From Acanthaster planci (taxonomy: Eukaryota; Echinodermata; Asteroidea; Valvatida; Acanthasteridae): a stretch of DNA of 64,000 nt. The first letter of the stretch is position 1; every line of letters begins with the position of its first letter. Location of the stretch: the NCBI RefSeq assembly GCF_001949145.1, contig NW_019091390.1, positions 284,342 through 348,341 of the forward strand. The letters run 5' to 3'. The notes under the pieces are model-generated. The model had not been told where the DNA came from. It searched no databases and worked only from the letters and a program-made list of their open reading frames with translations. The translations under genes and the position numbers were made by a program. Positions 23,564 to 62,360 of the stretch are shown here, in pieces.

Positions 23564-26189
23564 CACAGGTGCTTGATAAAGTTTGGCCAGTTTCCAAATA
23601 GTTATGACATCAGTCACGCCATAAAATGACATAGATGGCATTTTTCAAGTTTAACCCTTCATAAAATGAGGAAGTGTACACAAGACTGTTGGGGCAAGAT
23701 ATGTTAGTTCATAGTGTGATAGGTATACACAATATGTCACTTGCGACCAGTGATTGCCGACGAAATCACCTTTGTGGAATACAGCAAAGATTCTTGACTT
23801 CATCAAGAATTAAGTGCACACCCTTTCTCCTCTATATAGCGAAATAGACAGAACGAACTCAGAAATGTCCATCTCAAAATCTTTCTATATTCAGTTCAGG
23901 GCTTTATTCCACACACACAGTCACCACCATGCAGGAGTATTTTATATTTTTTTTAACAAAAACCAAGAAAATGAAACAGAAAACAATAATTTGAAATTGA
24001 AATGAAGGGAGTCTAGAGGTAAACCTATCGACTCTGCACAATTTTTAAAAATTCCATTCCACAGTAATTTATAACATTTCAATCTTTGTAATTTAGATTT
24101 CGCTTTTTTGTCAGTATTTATTAAAACAGTTTTCCCAGAGGCAACGGTTATACAATACTGAAAACAGTTTTGGTGAGGGCAACCTCTATACATAAATATG
24201 GTCGCCATAAAAGCAAAATTCCATTGTTCACATTTCATACAACTTTCATCTGTCTGTTTTTAGGTGTAGGTGCAATAATGGATAACTTATTGACAGCCAA
24301 GATAAACATGTGCATAGGAGAATATGTATCAGGTTTAAAAAAAAAAATCCACTCAGAAGAGTGAAAACTTACGAATGAGACAGTTGTCTTCTCATCTTTT
24401 TTCCACATTATCCTTTGGAGTTTATTGGGAGGACACGAGAAATATGTTTTATTTGCCTCAAATAATAAAATTCACACAATTCTAAGCTACACAAGGGAGT
24501 AATCCTAGCTGAACTTCATTCTGAAGTGAGAATGTTTTCCTGAGTGCGGTATGAAAGTTGTGTTTAATGCACTCAATTGTCAGGGAAGTTGCATAATTAG
24601 AATAAAAATCCAAACAAGAAGCAACAATTCCATTCTCAGTTCACAAATAAAATGCGAGTCATTTACAAGCGTTTTAAAAACCAGGCAGAAACACACCATG
24701 GTATTTCTATTCCGTGCTGTGCAAGTGTCTTCAAATGCTAAAATAATTTTTATCCGATAAAATTGCAAGTTTTTAAAGAGCTCGTTTGTCGAATGAGGGT
24801 CACTTTTTTAAAAATGAAACGGTCGCCGTATTTTACTTCAGTCAGCACAATCTTTGTAATTTGTGTTGACCTGTTTTGAGGGGTGAGTTTTTTTTCCCAA
24901 GAGGGACATCAGACATGCACCTGTTTCAAAGAAATAAACCATCCATGCATAACAGGTATTAGAAAGAAAACTGACAAAAGAGTGATTCAATTGTAACTTG
25001 TTTTGTGAAGGGGCACTCAAAGACATCAGTAAAAGCAGCTTTTATATTTTCTGTCATTTAAATGCATTTTCAAAAAAAAAATTGCCACGCTCTCAGCAAG
25101 ACTTTTTAACAAGACTGCCCTTCATGGCCTGTGTCTGTCAAGCAGATTAAGAGAACTGTATTACTGGGGTAACTGTAGAAGAAATTGGAGATTTGTCATG
25201 TCAAAGTTCGCATGTCTCATGCTAATTTCAAGTAACTCAATAAGAAAAGCAAAGCATTAGAAGGAAGTATCTTTATACTGTTCACCCAAAAGTCAGAGCT
25301 GTATACAGAGAGTAGCGTGAACTTCAGACTTTGGACCCAAAATGGCTGTTCGTTATGCGTGCAGTACAGCATGCAGCTATTGTGTGCTAATTGTCCATGT
25401 GCACTGATGTACATTCCACCATTTTGTTTCCAAAAGTTGAGACGCTCATGTCACTGCTCTCTCTATAAACAGCTCTGAACAGTGATACCAGGGTGACCTA
25501 AGTTGGCCACTCTAAATCAACTAGTGCCCGATTCTTAGCCTATGCTACATTGGAATTACATCTACTTGGCTGTGGCTAGATTTAATGCTCAAATCTGTTG
25601 AAGCCACTGGCTGTAACCATCTCCCAGAGATGATGGGTTTTGCCTGCAAAAGCCACGTAATTCAGACACAGTCTAACACAGGAAACAGAAAATAACCGTC
25701 GGTGCGTTCTTTGTGTGGAAACGTTGCCAACATTTGCGACCACTTTGTGCATGTCCAATGGGCAAATTGGTCGCAAATGTTGGTCAACAGTAACACTGTT
25801 CCCACAAGTGGACCACACACAAACAGTCTGCTGCTTCATCATCAACAGTTGCTGAAATTCTTAAACCCGAAGATATGCAGCATAACATCACATGGCTGGC
25901 TTGCTTTTAGAGTGGTGAATAAACCAGGCATGGCACATTTAAAAAATTGGTAGATGTGGTGTCTGATTTTATGAACCAAGTCATCATACATAATATTACT
26001 ATTATAATTTATTCACATACCGGCATTTCTTTTTAAAAAAATGCAGATTTTAAAACTGTTTAAAAAGCTTTCAGACAGAAAGCTCTCAGGACACATTTGC
26101 ATGCGCTTCCCTGCAAAACATTTTTCAACATTCCTCCTTTAATTTTAAGTTCAAATACTCGTAAAAGTCCATAAGCTTCACCAGCTTGG

Positions 26190-26321
26190 GAGTAGAGGCT
26201 TTGCGTGGTAGCCATCTTGCAAGGTAGTTCTTTTATTCCACAGGGGAAAACTCCTCTGTGCATACCCTGTGGAACAAAAGCACTGGCCCGCAAGATGGCA
26301 GCCATGCAAACCCTCAGTAGG
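26190..26321. repeat. Palindromic short element, AGAGG family, copy 3
   Basis: The arms are tagaggctttgcgtggtagc and, inverted, ggcagccatgcaaaccctc. It is closest to copy 1 (8028-8156), sharing for example cataccctgtggaacaaaag. It lies in the 3' flank of GLDC and may be transcribed as part of its 3' UTR. Confidence 0.7.
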
Positions 26322-26987
26322 GTTTGGGATGAGGAAAGGGATAAATCAAGGGGCCGGGAACTTGAGACACCGTTCTGTGCTCAGTACCAGAGGAGACCCG
26401 TTTAACAGAGACTTCTAATTGATGCCTTCTTTGGCCATGTCTTCAGCTGGCTCCGATGGGGAAGTTTGTTGTTGCCTTTGTATTGCTCGTTACCTAGCAC
26501 TGCGGCGCTTTTTCCAACTGCAATGATTAATACATTCGCCAAGTACATCAATACCTCGGTATCGGAACTTTGTATAGGGGATGCGAGAAATCACTCTCCA
26601 GCTAGCCTATAATGCAATGAGTTTGGGTGCTATCAGGCAAGTGGATTGATTAATTGGGCGGTTATCATTAACATTTCAATAGTGGTAAGCTTTTTGTCAC
26701 TCCTAAGGAATTCTGGCATCCAAGTTTCAGCGTTCTACATGGGCTGACAGGCAGCAGCGGGGTCTTGCTCAGGGACAGGGTTACCGTGGATGGAGCATGA
26801 ACGATTTATACCACAAACAACCTGAAGTATCTTGAAAAGCTAAGAACGTCCTTAACAAGCTCACCCTTGTCATCTTGGGAAAAATGAAGAATCCATTTGG
26901 AATACTTTTCAAGTAAATTTGGACTCTTAGAAAAAAAGGAGTAAAAAGGACAAACAGAGAGAAAAAACCTGCGGAGAGGAGCCTGCT

Positions 26988-53343
<26,356 letters not shown>

Positions 53344-53921
53344 GCTGAAGACTTTAAATTCTCACGTCTGTTTCAGTAAATGCTGAACTAGGTGATGACA
53401 AATAAGTGGCTGGATGGAGGCTGCTCGGTTCAGAGTTAGTAATATCAGCTACTTTCAAATTCTGTCGCCTAGATCATCGGCGAACATTCTGCTCATGTTA
53501 TAACACATAATGCATGTCATGGCGATGATGGCGAGCGCTAGAGTGACGCATTATCTTCTGCCTTGTGTAGTACAGTGCGCATAATGTTGTTGTTGTCGCT
53601 GAACTCCAATACCATCTGATTGGAAAAGTACTAGGTCAAACTCAACCTTGTGCTCGAGCAGCATAAACATCTACGATACAACCACATTCGTGAACACAGT
53701 CATGACAACTCTGAGAAGGAGAAAAGATATTAACGTCATCAATTGGTACCCACCCAACTTATACATTGGATGTCGTTGTGAAACCAGTTTTGGTTAGGTA
53801 AACATACGTCATGACACACCCCCATTCGTAAGCCAATGGTACGTCGTGTCACTAATTCCTGCCGCTTGGCGGCGCAAGAATAAGGGTCCGAAACATTGAA
53901 AAAAAAGCCCGGGCTGCTCCC

Positions 53922-54749
53922 GTATGGTGTACTATTTACGACAAATATTTCTCTCTCTTTAGCCTCCCTCCAGACGACGCAACTACACGACGCGACGGCA
54001 CGACGGCTCCCTTGCGTCGTGCCATCGGGTCGCACCGTCGCCTTCTTGCCATTGCTTTTGTGACGCGTCGCGTCGTGCGTCGCGTCGTGCCGTCGCCCAT
54101 CGCGTCGTGCTGCCTTAGGTCCTTTCCACGTTGCATTTTTTGCCGCCTAAACGTCGCCCCTTCCGCCCCTCCCTCGCGTCGTACCGTCGTGCGTCGCGTC
54201 GTACGTCGTGTCGTACCTCGCGTCGCCTGTTACGTCGCCTGAAGCACGACGCGACGCACGACGCGACGCGTCGTGTGCTGTCGCCCTTTGCTTTATGGTG
54301 TTGATAGAGGGCGCCTTTACTGTTTTCTTTCATTTCTGTCCCCCGTGCTTGCAAAGTACACGCTATCTACTCTTTGGTGTTGATTTGTTCATTCCTCGAT
54401 TACGATTAATATCTGTCATATTTTATTAAGAAAAAGAAAAAAGAGCAAAAGGAAAATCGGCATATGTAGGAACTGCTCTCTCATAATAAGTGGAAGCCCA
54501 GAATTCGTCACCGTCTTTAAACCCAGCCAATGATTTCTTTTTAATTTCTTTTCTTGTCGATGCAGTTCCCATTTGTGGTAGATTTGTAATCTTATAGATA
54601 CCGGTATTTTTCCGTTGTCCATCCCGGTAATTTCTAAGTAGTACTCCCGATTCCCCATACAATTTGTCTACAATTGTATGACCGCAAGTTTGACCACGTG
54701 TTTAGGAAGTTACCACCGAGCCTGCTCTATAAAACCCTCAGAATATTCC
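53922..54749 (+). repeat. Left arm of 3.4-kb inverted repeat (CGTCG-rich)
   Basis: The arm starts gtatggtgtactatttacga and runs for about 830 bases to the gaatattcc at 54741-54749. Its reverse complement is found at 56536-57368. The outer 300 bases are dense in overlapping cgtcg/gcgtcg words; the inner part holds an open frame on the minus strand and, at 54729, a ctctataaaac box. Confidence 0.88.
54416..54658 (-). other. 80-codon open frame in left arm, unknown
   Basis: The frame begins MGNREYYLEITGMDNG and ends LFLNKI. The right arm holds the same frame (56621-56863) with three amino-acid differences from seven nucleotide differences in the part compared, so there is no strong sign of protein constraint. 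No family is recognised. Confidence 0.25.
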
Positions 54750-56060
54750 CTCTTAGTCTTCCTTCAGGCCAGTCTTCCTCGTTACCTTCATCAGCACCAC
54801 ACTTTCAATGATATTAGTTGGTGTTTCTAAATAAAACATTATACAGACGCTATTATCATTGTGGTCGTGTCATTGTTTTTCAACTCTGTTGGCCACACAC
54901 ATGTATAATTTCTCCTCTGATCCGCATCTTACATTAGCAAGCACGTTTTAATGATTGATGTGTTGTATCTTAGAATAGATTTTGAAATATTGTAGCGGAC
55001 ATAATATGAGAATCATGATACCTGCTTACATTGTTTATTTGTTTACTAGTTTAGGCCTTTTATTATCAGCTAACCAGTGAGAATTAATTCGTTTCCGGCT
55101 AATATAGTGAAAAGTTTTCGCACGGCTTACGAAAATACAAATACCCTCACGTTAGAGAAAGCATCTTTTTAATAATGAGAAGAAAAAAAACCCCAGGGAT
55201 TCAATTTAACAGAAAAACATTGTGAAAAATAGATATGAAATGAAAATAGATAAAGGGCCTCGCTTGAAGACCATCTATTGCTGAAGTTGGGGACGACTTG
55301 GCTTGTCTTGACTTGGCAAATAGCTGTAGAGCTTGCAGTAGAAAGGCTTGCAGTAAAAAGAACTTGAATGGATGGCGAAGATGTGTTGGGCTATCTGATG
55401 TTTAGGGTTCAAGTGCACAGTCTTTCCTTCCCCTTGACTAAATCAGGCTTCAGAACGGAATTCATGTGGCTCTGGTCCAGGCCACCCGCTGTCCAGCAAC
55501 GTATGCATGTGTAGTTCAATAGGCTTACACGGGTAATGTTTTTGCTTGGAGCAGGACAGGGACGAATTTGTTAGTATGGCAGGTTCGATGGAAGAAGAAA
55601 TCACAGAGAGACAACAGAACAGTCTCTGTTCAGTCCAGTAGCCAAGTGAAGTGGAAGGTCACTGGCTAGGGAAGTTATCAGCTCCTTCAAGTCAAGGACT
55701 CTTGTGGCTGGTTGCAAGTTCTGCTACCAACTGCCCACACGCGCTGCCAAGCAATCCACACAAATTGTGTGACCTAATTCTGGGGGAGTTAGGATATCAA
55801 AAAGTGGGGGAGCAAAATCAATTCTATTACATAATTATTAGGAAGATCAAAATTAGAGCAGGAAAAGTTAAAACAACGTTGTGGCTCATGTTATTTATTT
55901 CCTGAAGACAAGGCTGATAGTTGGTCGTGACGCTCTTTCTAATCACATTTGGTTAAAAAAACAAACCTTTTCTTCAACAACTCACTCTTAACGAAAACAC
56001 AAAGTTAGAAAGTAGCCATGAAAAAGAACAATAACAGAAACAAGACCTGCTACCTATTTT

Positions 56061-56248
56061 CTCTTTGTACGCTACCGCCATAGGCATGCAGAGCCTCGAT
56101 CTGGTAGCTTTTTCCGTGTATGTTAGCAAGTAATTTTGGGCGTGATGTTGCGTTAGTTCTTCTACCATCTATACTGTACGATTGGACAATATTTCAAAAG
56201 CTGTCAGTTCAAGGCTCTGCATGCCCAATGGCCTCAGCGTACAAAGAG
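56061..56248. repeat. Foldback element (188 bp) within the spacer of the large inverted repeat
   Basis: The left end ctctttgtacgctaccgcca pairs with the right end ggcctcagcgtacaaagag, and catgcagagcct with aggctctgcatg just inside. No target duplication was identified. Confidence 0.65.
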
Positions 56249-56535
56249 CAAATGCCATGTCCTGGATGCATGCAGTCCACTATTCAAGTAAGAATTTCTG
56301 CTCAGCTCCTTGGCATTAAAGGTAGCAGCCCAGCATTTTTCTGAAAAAAAAAGGAGATTGTTTGGCCCCCGAAATAGTGAGATTTTGTAAATCGTTGCCA
56401 GGATCAACTGCCTGGGTCTTTGAGCTATCCTATGAGAGCAGAATGGCTAAAAACTACAACTGAAAAATGGTAATGCCCAAGAAGGTTGAGGGTTACCACT
56501 TGAAAAATAGCTGCAATCAGACTACAATCAAGACG

Positions 56536-57368
56536 GAATATTCTGATTGTATTATAGAGCAGGCTCGGTGGTAACTTCCCGTGGTCGAACTCGGCAGTCA
56601 TACAATTGTAGACAAATTGTATGGGAAATCGGGAGTACTACTTAGAAATTACCGGGATGGACAACGGAGAAATTCCGGTATCTATGAGATTACAAATCTA
56701 CCATAAATGGGAACTTCATCGACAAGAAAAGAAATTAAAAAGAAATCATTGGCTGGGTTTAAAGACGGTGACGAATTCTGGGCTTCCACTTATTATGAGA
56801 GAGCAGTTCCTCCATATGACGATTTTCCTTTTGCTCTTTTTTCTTTTTCTTAATAAAATATGACAGAAATTAATCCTAATCGAGGAATGGATGAGATAAA
56901 AACAAGAACAAATCAACACCAAAGAGTAGATAGCGTGTACTTTGCAAGCACGTGCACGGGGGACAGAAATGAAAGAAAACAGTAAAGGCGCCCTCTATCA
57001 ACACCATGAAGCAAAGGGCGACATCACACGACGCGTCGCGTCGTGCGTCGCGTCGTGCTTCAGGCGACGTAATATGTGACGCGATGCACGACACGACGTA
57101 CGACGCGACGCACGACGGTACGACGCGAGGGAGGGGCGGAAGGGGCGACGTTTAGGCGGCAAAAAATGCAACATGGAAAATACCTGAGAAGCAAAGCGAC
57201 GCACGACGCGACGCGTCGTGTGTGTACAAAAGTAATGGCAAGAAGGCGACGGTGCGACCCGATGGCACGACGCAAGGGAGCCGTCGTGCCGTCGCGTCGT
57301 GTAGTTGCGTCGCCTGGAGGGAGGCCAGAGAGAGAGAGAAATGTTTGTCGTAAATAGTACACCATACT
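56536..57368 (-). repeat. Right arm of 3.4-kb inverted repeat (CGTCG-rich)
   Basis: This is the reverse complement of 53922-54749 at high identity, apart from small indels in the CGTCG-rich part and around 56576-56600. It ends cgtaaatagtacaccatac. The spacer between arms is about 1.8 kb and does not continue the symmetry. The outer flanks differ and show no clear target duplication. Confidence 0.88.
56621..56863 (+). other. 80-codon open frame in right arm, unknown
   Basis: This is the counterpart of the frame at 54416-54658. An alternative frame over the same DNA is interrupted by a stop in this arm but open in the left arm. AATAAA follows at the end of the frame in this orientation. Function unknown. 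Confidence 0.25.
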
Positions 57369-59285
57369 CCCCGCTCCTAACAGGCGCAACGTCGCTGCCA
57401 GGGTAGCAATTTTTCTCACAAAAGACGCTCGGGAATCCCCTACTCGAATAAAAGCTAACATAACGGCTCTCTAGGACTTTTTAAGGAGTACTCTTCAACA
57501 GGGAAGCTTCCACAAGGCGTGAAGAGTGGTCTCCGCTGAATTAAGACTAGCAAAGAACTTGAAACCATTTTCCGTAGGAAAGTACGTAGTGTATCTAAGG
57601 CAGAATAAACTGAACGCGCTGCTCCGGCGGGGACGGAGGGGTGAGGCGGAGGATTGTTTTGTTTTTTTTTCCCGCCTTTAGGCCGCCCTTCTCATCCTAA
57701 CAGCAAAATTTTAAAAAATGTATCCTGCGCCCGACTCAAGTACCTCCATGGGAAAATAAGTCTCTTTATTGAAAAAAAATATGACACCGTCGTGCGTACT
57801 TTAATATCCAGCTCAGCTGCGTTTCCAGTCTTTTGTTTTTGTTTTTTGCGCCCGGCAAACTATGTCGAGTTTTGCCGATATTTTCGACATCGGTAAAGCC
57901 CAGGTCGCTCGCTGGGCATTCGAGTTGCCCTAGGAGACTTTGATTCCCCTTCTAAAAACCCTGTTACTTTACTTCAATCCCAGGTATTAGTGTTAGTTAT
58001 AGCGTAAGCTGCAACTGATAAAAAGCCATAACATTAATAATTTAGTGTCATCAGACCAGGTGCAGAAATAATTGAGTTCAGCCTTAAACCCCGGTGAGGG
58101 AGAATAAGTATCAGTGGTAGCAACATTAATCGAGGCTACTGAAACGCTTTAGGGTGCACTGTCTTAATACAATGTACAGGAATACGGAAGTTTTTTTTTA
58201 AACTGTGTGATAATTAACTACGTGAAATTTTCACATATTAGTGATAAAGACGTGTCCAGAAGTCATTAAGATTTGTCTTCGATTTTATGACGCAAACACT
58301 CAAAACAAAACAAACCTAGGACCAAAACGCTGATCAAGGATTTGAATTGAATTGGCGGGGGGGGCAAAGTGGCGATTTTAGGAACTTCGATCGCCCACAT
58401 TTTGGTTCACAAAAAGTAGAATAATGTCCTGGAAAGGTGTAATTTGTACCGTTTCTAAAGTGTTAAATTATTGGTGGTTCCAGTCAAATGTTAAAAAATC
58501 GATGCCCCCCCCCAAAAAGCAAACAGAATAATTGGGTGGAAACTTTGGAATTAATTTTTAATGTGAAACGAATATTTTCGAATGCAAAACTCAACAAATT
58601 TAGATAAACATTTTAACTCACCACTCTCGAACGGAGGAGAGCAAAAAAAACAGGATTTTCTTTTAAAATAACCTTTTTTGGACCTTTCAGAGAGGTGAGG
58701 CTATATGCCTGGGCTATTTACACCGCATATACGAGGGGGATGAAATAGACTCTCAAATTTCTCTCATACAAATAATGTCCGTTCCTTTTTAAGAGGAATG
58801 GCTCCCGTTGGCCACTCTGGATCCGCCCTAACACAGGCTTGACCAGGAAGAAATTAGTCGGGAGCAATCTATGCCAAAATAAAAAGTTGATGTAATTTTT
58901 CTTTCCAGAAGTTACGTTCGTTCCACCTTTGAAATGACTTGCATCTTTGTAATGTTTACCCCCCATGCAAGAAGCGTGTGAGCGGTGAATGCATGACGTT
59001 GCAGTTTTTGATTGCATCACTCATTCATAATTGTAACGCCCCACGTGATCTCGTGTAGTACTTGTACACACAATATAATGCGTGTGCGCCGCACCGGCCG
59101 GCATCTGCGTGTACACACATACGTTACGTTAACAGCCGATCTCCATCAGTTCATATCGTCACTGCACTGCTGCGTTTTATCAATTGTTCCACCATATGCC
59201 AGAAGTTTCCGTTTTACACGACGACTTCGACATTTTGTAGCAGACCACTGAAGCAGTTTCCACTTGAGTCGCGATCAGTCTCACG

Positions 59286-59462
59286 ATGAATGGGCCAAAC
59301 GCAGAGTATTCGGCGCAGAAGAGGAAGACCACTTTCCCCGGCTTTGCCACAGCAGCCATCCACGCCGGCCAGGACCCCGAGCAATGGGCCTCGCACGCCG
59401 TGACGCCGCTGATCTGCATGTCGACAACATTCAAGCAGTCTGCCCCAGGAGAATTGAAAGCG
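59286..59462 (+). CDS. CTH: Cystathionine gamma-lyase, coding exon 1 (partial gene)
   Basis: The ATG at 59286 opens a 59-codon exon ending at a gtatgt donor in phase 0. After a variable, basic N-terminus, the blocks FATAAIHAGQDPEQW, AVTPLI and STTFKQSAPGE match the start of cystathionine gamma-lyase in order and spacing; the next expected block (GFEYSRSGNPTR) would follow directly in exon 2. The DPEQW segment favours CTH over related Cys/Met-metabolism PLP enzymes. The enzyme is a cytosolic PLP homotetramer that cleaves cystathionine to cysteine, 2-oxobutyrate and ammonia in transsulfuration and also makes hydrogen sulfide. The PLP lysine is encoded by later exons, beyond the window. The gene is divergent from GLDC, 5942 bases away. 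Confidence 0.92.
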
Positions 59463-60452
59463 GTATGTCGGCGAAGTAGCCTTTTAACTATTACTCATGG
59501 TCCAGGGAGTTAGATCGGTTTTATCTTAGACCTGGAGTAGCCTTTTTTCTCCTCCAACTTCCAAGTTCATCCAAGGTGGTTCAACATGTTCACGTTAGCA
59601 CACTGTGCACTCGGCACAGTGTGAATCAGTTTGATGGAGACTTGCTGTTGTTGATCAGAGAACATTAACATAGCTTTGAAGCTGTGTGATGTTTTTCACT
59701 TGGTGAGGCTGGTGGGTGTAACTGTGTGATATTGGACGTTGTTTCCAGAGGGCGAGGGGTGCATGGCACCCGAGATATTAAAGGCAGAGCCTAGGGTGTC
59801 TTGTGTGTCTGTAAGGCCAGGGATGAATTCTTAGATCCTGCAGCACATCAGCCTTGTCAGCGGCAGTCAACAGATCTACGGTTTTTATGACACACGAAAG
59901 AATTACTTTTAATTTGTCTGAATTTCCCTGACAGACCTGAACAGGTGCCAAAATGTTCTTTGCGGACCTGCATCGTATTCATCGCGCACACAACTGATGT
60001 GCTGAAGGCTGTGAGCATGCTGTGCATTTTGACATGGGGGATACATGAACACAATGTACATGTATGCATATTTAAGATGACATTTGAATGGTGTACCAGA
60101 TGTCATTTTTCTGAACTTGGCACATGACCGTTCTGCAATGTCACAGTATAGCAAGGGCTATTACAGCCTAGTCTGTTCATTTATATGGAGGCACAGGATT
60201 TCTGTTCCGACAAACATCACTTATTTCCCTTGCAGAGGTCATAAGCTGTCAGAAAGTGATAACAAGTCCTAATTCATCAAATTAGCAGGGAAAATATTGA
60301 AGCATTTCACTTAGAAAACACTCACAATTTTTCAGACCAGTCTCTTAGTCTTAGGTTTATGCTTGGGGGTGGCAAGTGATGTGCATGTAATAGAAATATT
60401 TCCTCTTTTTCATTTGGAACACTTCTAAAATGTGAATGATTTTGGTGAATTT

Positions 60453-60725
60453 AGCCTTTTGCAAGTTAAATTTGAATAAAAACTGGTACACTGAGTTCTT
60501 TTAATTTAGGTGAAGCTAACAGTTTAATTTCCATACAAAAGACACTTTTGCTGTACCTTTTGATTTGGGGCAGGCTTTTGTTTAGTTACGGAAGAGACGC
60601 CTTGCACCAATACTCTGTTTTCAATGGATGAGAAGGACACAAAGGAACCAGTCCATTCCAGAGATGGCGGTGGCTATGCAAAAGCTTGCCCGGAATCACG
60701 AGGTGTAGCAACAGTGTCTGGTTCC
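60453..60725. repeat. Rearranged copy of the 32587-32937 foldback element
   Basis: The left part (gcaagttaaatttgaataaa, ggtacactgagtt, gctgtaccttttgatttggg) follows the intron-16 element, and the middle (aaaggaaccagtccattcca) is in inverted orientation relative to it. It ends near cggaatcacgaggtgtagca. The right terminal arm is missing. Confidence 0.65.
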
Positions 60726-62258
60726 GGCCATTTTGAAGCAGCATTCGAAACCACATGTTCAAGCTCTGACTAAAGCAGCGAAACTGAAGTCTAAGCTGAA
60801 TCCGCTCGTTTTGAAAATGCTTTTTTCTCTTTCAGACTGTGTAAAATTTGAAATACAATTCAGTTCATTACCAGCGTGAAAATGCTTTTTGTGCCTGACA
60901 TAGATCAGCGGCATTGCAGTGGTCGAATTTTGCAGGTAGTTGATCGATAACAATATCCCAGTGCCCTTGAATTTTTTTTTGTTACTGGCATGCATGACTG
61001 CGCATGTACATGTATGTGTAGCATGACTGTATTGGCAGCGAACCTGAAACATGTCGCTTATATTCATCTGTGTAGGCCTTGATCTAAAGTATCTATTCCT
61101 TCCTATTTCCTGTTTCACTGTACATTTGATGTTACTGCCATATGTAGAGATTTACCTTTGATGTTTTACATTTGACCATAAGATTGTTGTACAAGATATT
61201 TTATCAATCATGAATTACTCGTGTACACTGATGTGCATTATGCTTGATCTCTTGTGGTACAGGGACATGTAAGGTACACGGTGCCTACGCCACTGGCTGG
61301 CATCGGAGTCTAGCTTGCGTCATCACATTGTCACAGTATGCTGCGTTAACAATCATTCGTTCACACTACATGTACATGTATATGCCTAAAGCTTCCATTT
61401 TATCGGATGATGATTTCAACACTTTGGAGCCATGGAAGCAGATTCGACTTGAGCACCATAGCTAATCATGTAGTGGATACACTTTTTGAACCCGAGACAA
61501 ATATGATATATTAATGGCACATACATTTATGTTGCATGACAGATCATTAGGCATTAATTACAGGTTTCAATGTATATATCTGTGGTTACTTTAAGCGTTC
61601 CGAGCAAATATAGTGCATATACCAGCAAGACGAAAGACAAATAGCAGGTCTTGATTGATGCCCATATTCCTTATTTGTGGCATTGGAAGTTGCATACATT
61701 TCAAAAAGATTGGGTCGGGAAGCTTAAAACTTCAAAATAAATTTGGTATTACACCATTTAAGTTGGACACATTTACGCAATCAGAGACTTCATCAAGGAT
61801 TGCAACACTGTGCACCTTACATATACATACAATAAAGTGTTCCCCCCCCCCAGCCATTGTGTTTGTGGTTTTCACACTAAATGGATACACATCAACTGAA
61901 CCACAAAGTATTTTAACTTGGGGGGGGGGGAATTGGCTATAGCTTTTCAATAGTGCTTCTAACTTTGGGGATCTACACATGGTGTGGGTAGGTTTAACCA
62001 CTCAGGTTAAAGTACTTCTCACTTTATTTCTTTGTCAACTACTATAGGATTATACCTGATCAGAAGAAGCATTGTTGTTATGTCTGGCCAGAATCAATTC
62101 TCTTTGAAAATTTGCCTTCCTTATAGTAAAATGACACAAAAGCACATCCGCAAGTAACCCTGAGTCTTGTATATGAATACCTGGTAGAAACCCTCTTCGT
62201 GCAGCTGCAGTGCAGCCGACAGACATGTTATGTAACAATTATAAAACTAGGCTGACAA

Positions 62259-62360
62259 GTGTTAGGCCCTAGCTCTTTGGTTAGGCCTACTCTGAAACTT
62301 TCAAGGGTTAGGCCCTAGCTCTATGGTTAGGCCTACTCTGAAACTTTCAAGTGTTAGGCT
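62259..62360. repeat. Tandem repeat, 46-bp unit, just over two copies
   Basis: The units gtgttaggccctagctct through gaaactttcaa start at 62259 and 62305, with a partial third at 62351. The first two differ at a couple of bases. Confidence 0.85.

Larger units (their letters stand above)
23355..26987. other. Intergenic region between convergent nardilysin and GLDC genes
   Basis: No coding exon was recognised. It holds the 3' UTRs of both genes. For nardilysin, ATTAAA at 23558-23563 (204 bases after the stop) is a candidate signal. For GLDC on the minus strand, TTTATT (AATAAA in sense) occurs at 26232-26237, inside the repeat copy at 26190-26321, and again at 26008-26013. A copy of the AGAGG palindromic element is the only repeat recognised here. 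Confidence 0.6.
53344..59285. other. Intergenic region between divergent GLDC and CTH
   Basis: This holds the promoters and 5' UTRs of both genes. The middle (53922-57368) is a large inverted-repeat structure described separately. No protein-coding exon was recognised in the flanks 53344-53921 and 57369-59285. Confidence 0.6.

Noticed and set aside
54426-54662. GIY-YIG-like wording (GIYKITNL) in a frame of the left arm
   Set aside because: Only one short block fits, the catalytic Tyr-Ile-Gly and downstream residues are absent, and the same frame has a stop in the right arm.
54640-54900. Possible solo LTR (TATA box at 54729, AATAAA at 54831)
   Set aside because: The order of signals is suggestive, but no matching second LTR, primer-binding site or short target duplication was found, and the arm symmetry ends just after the TATA box.
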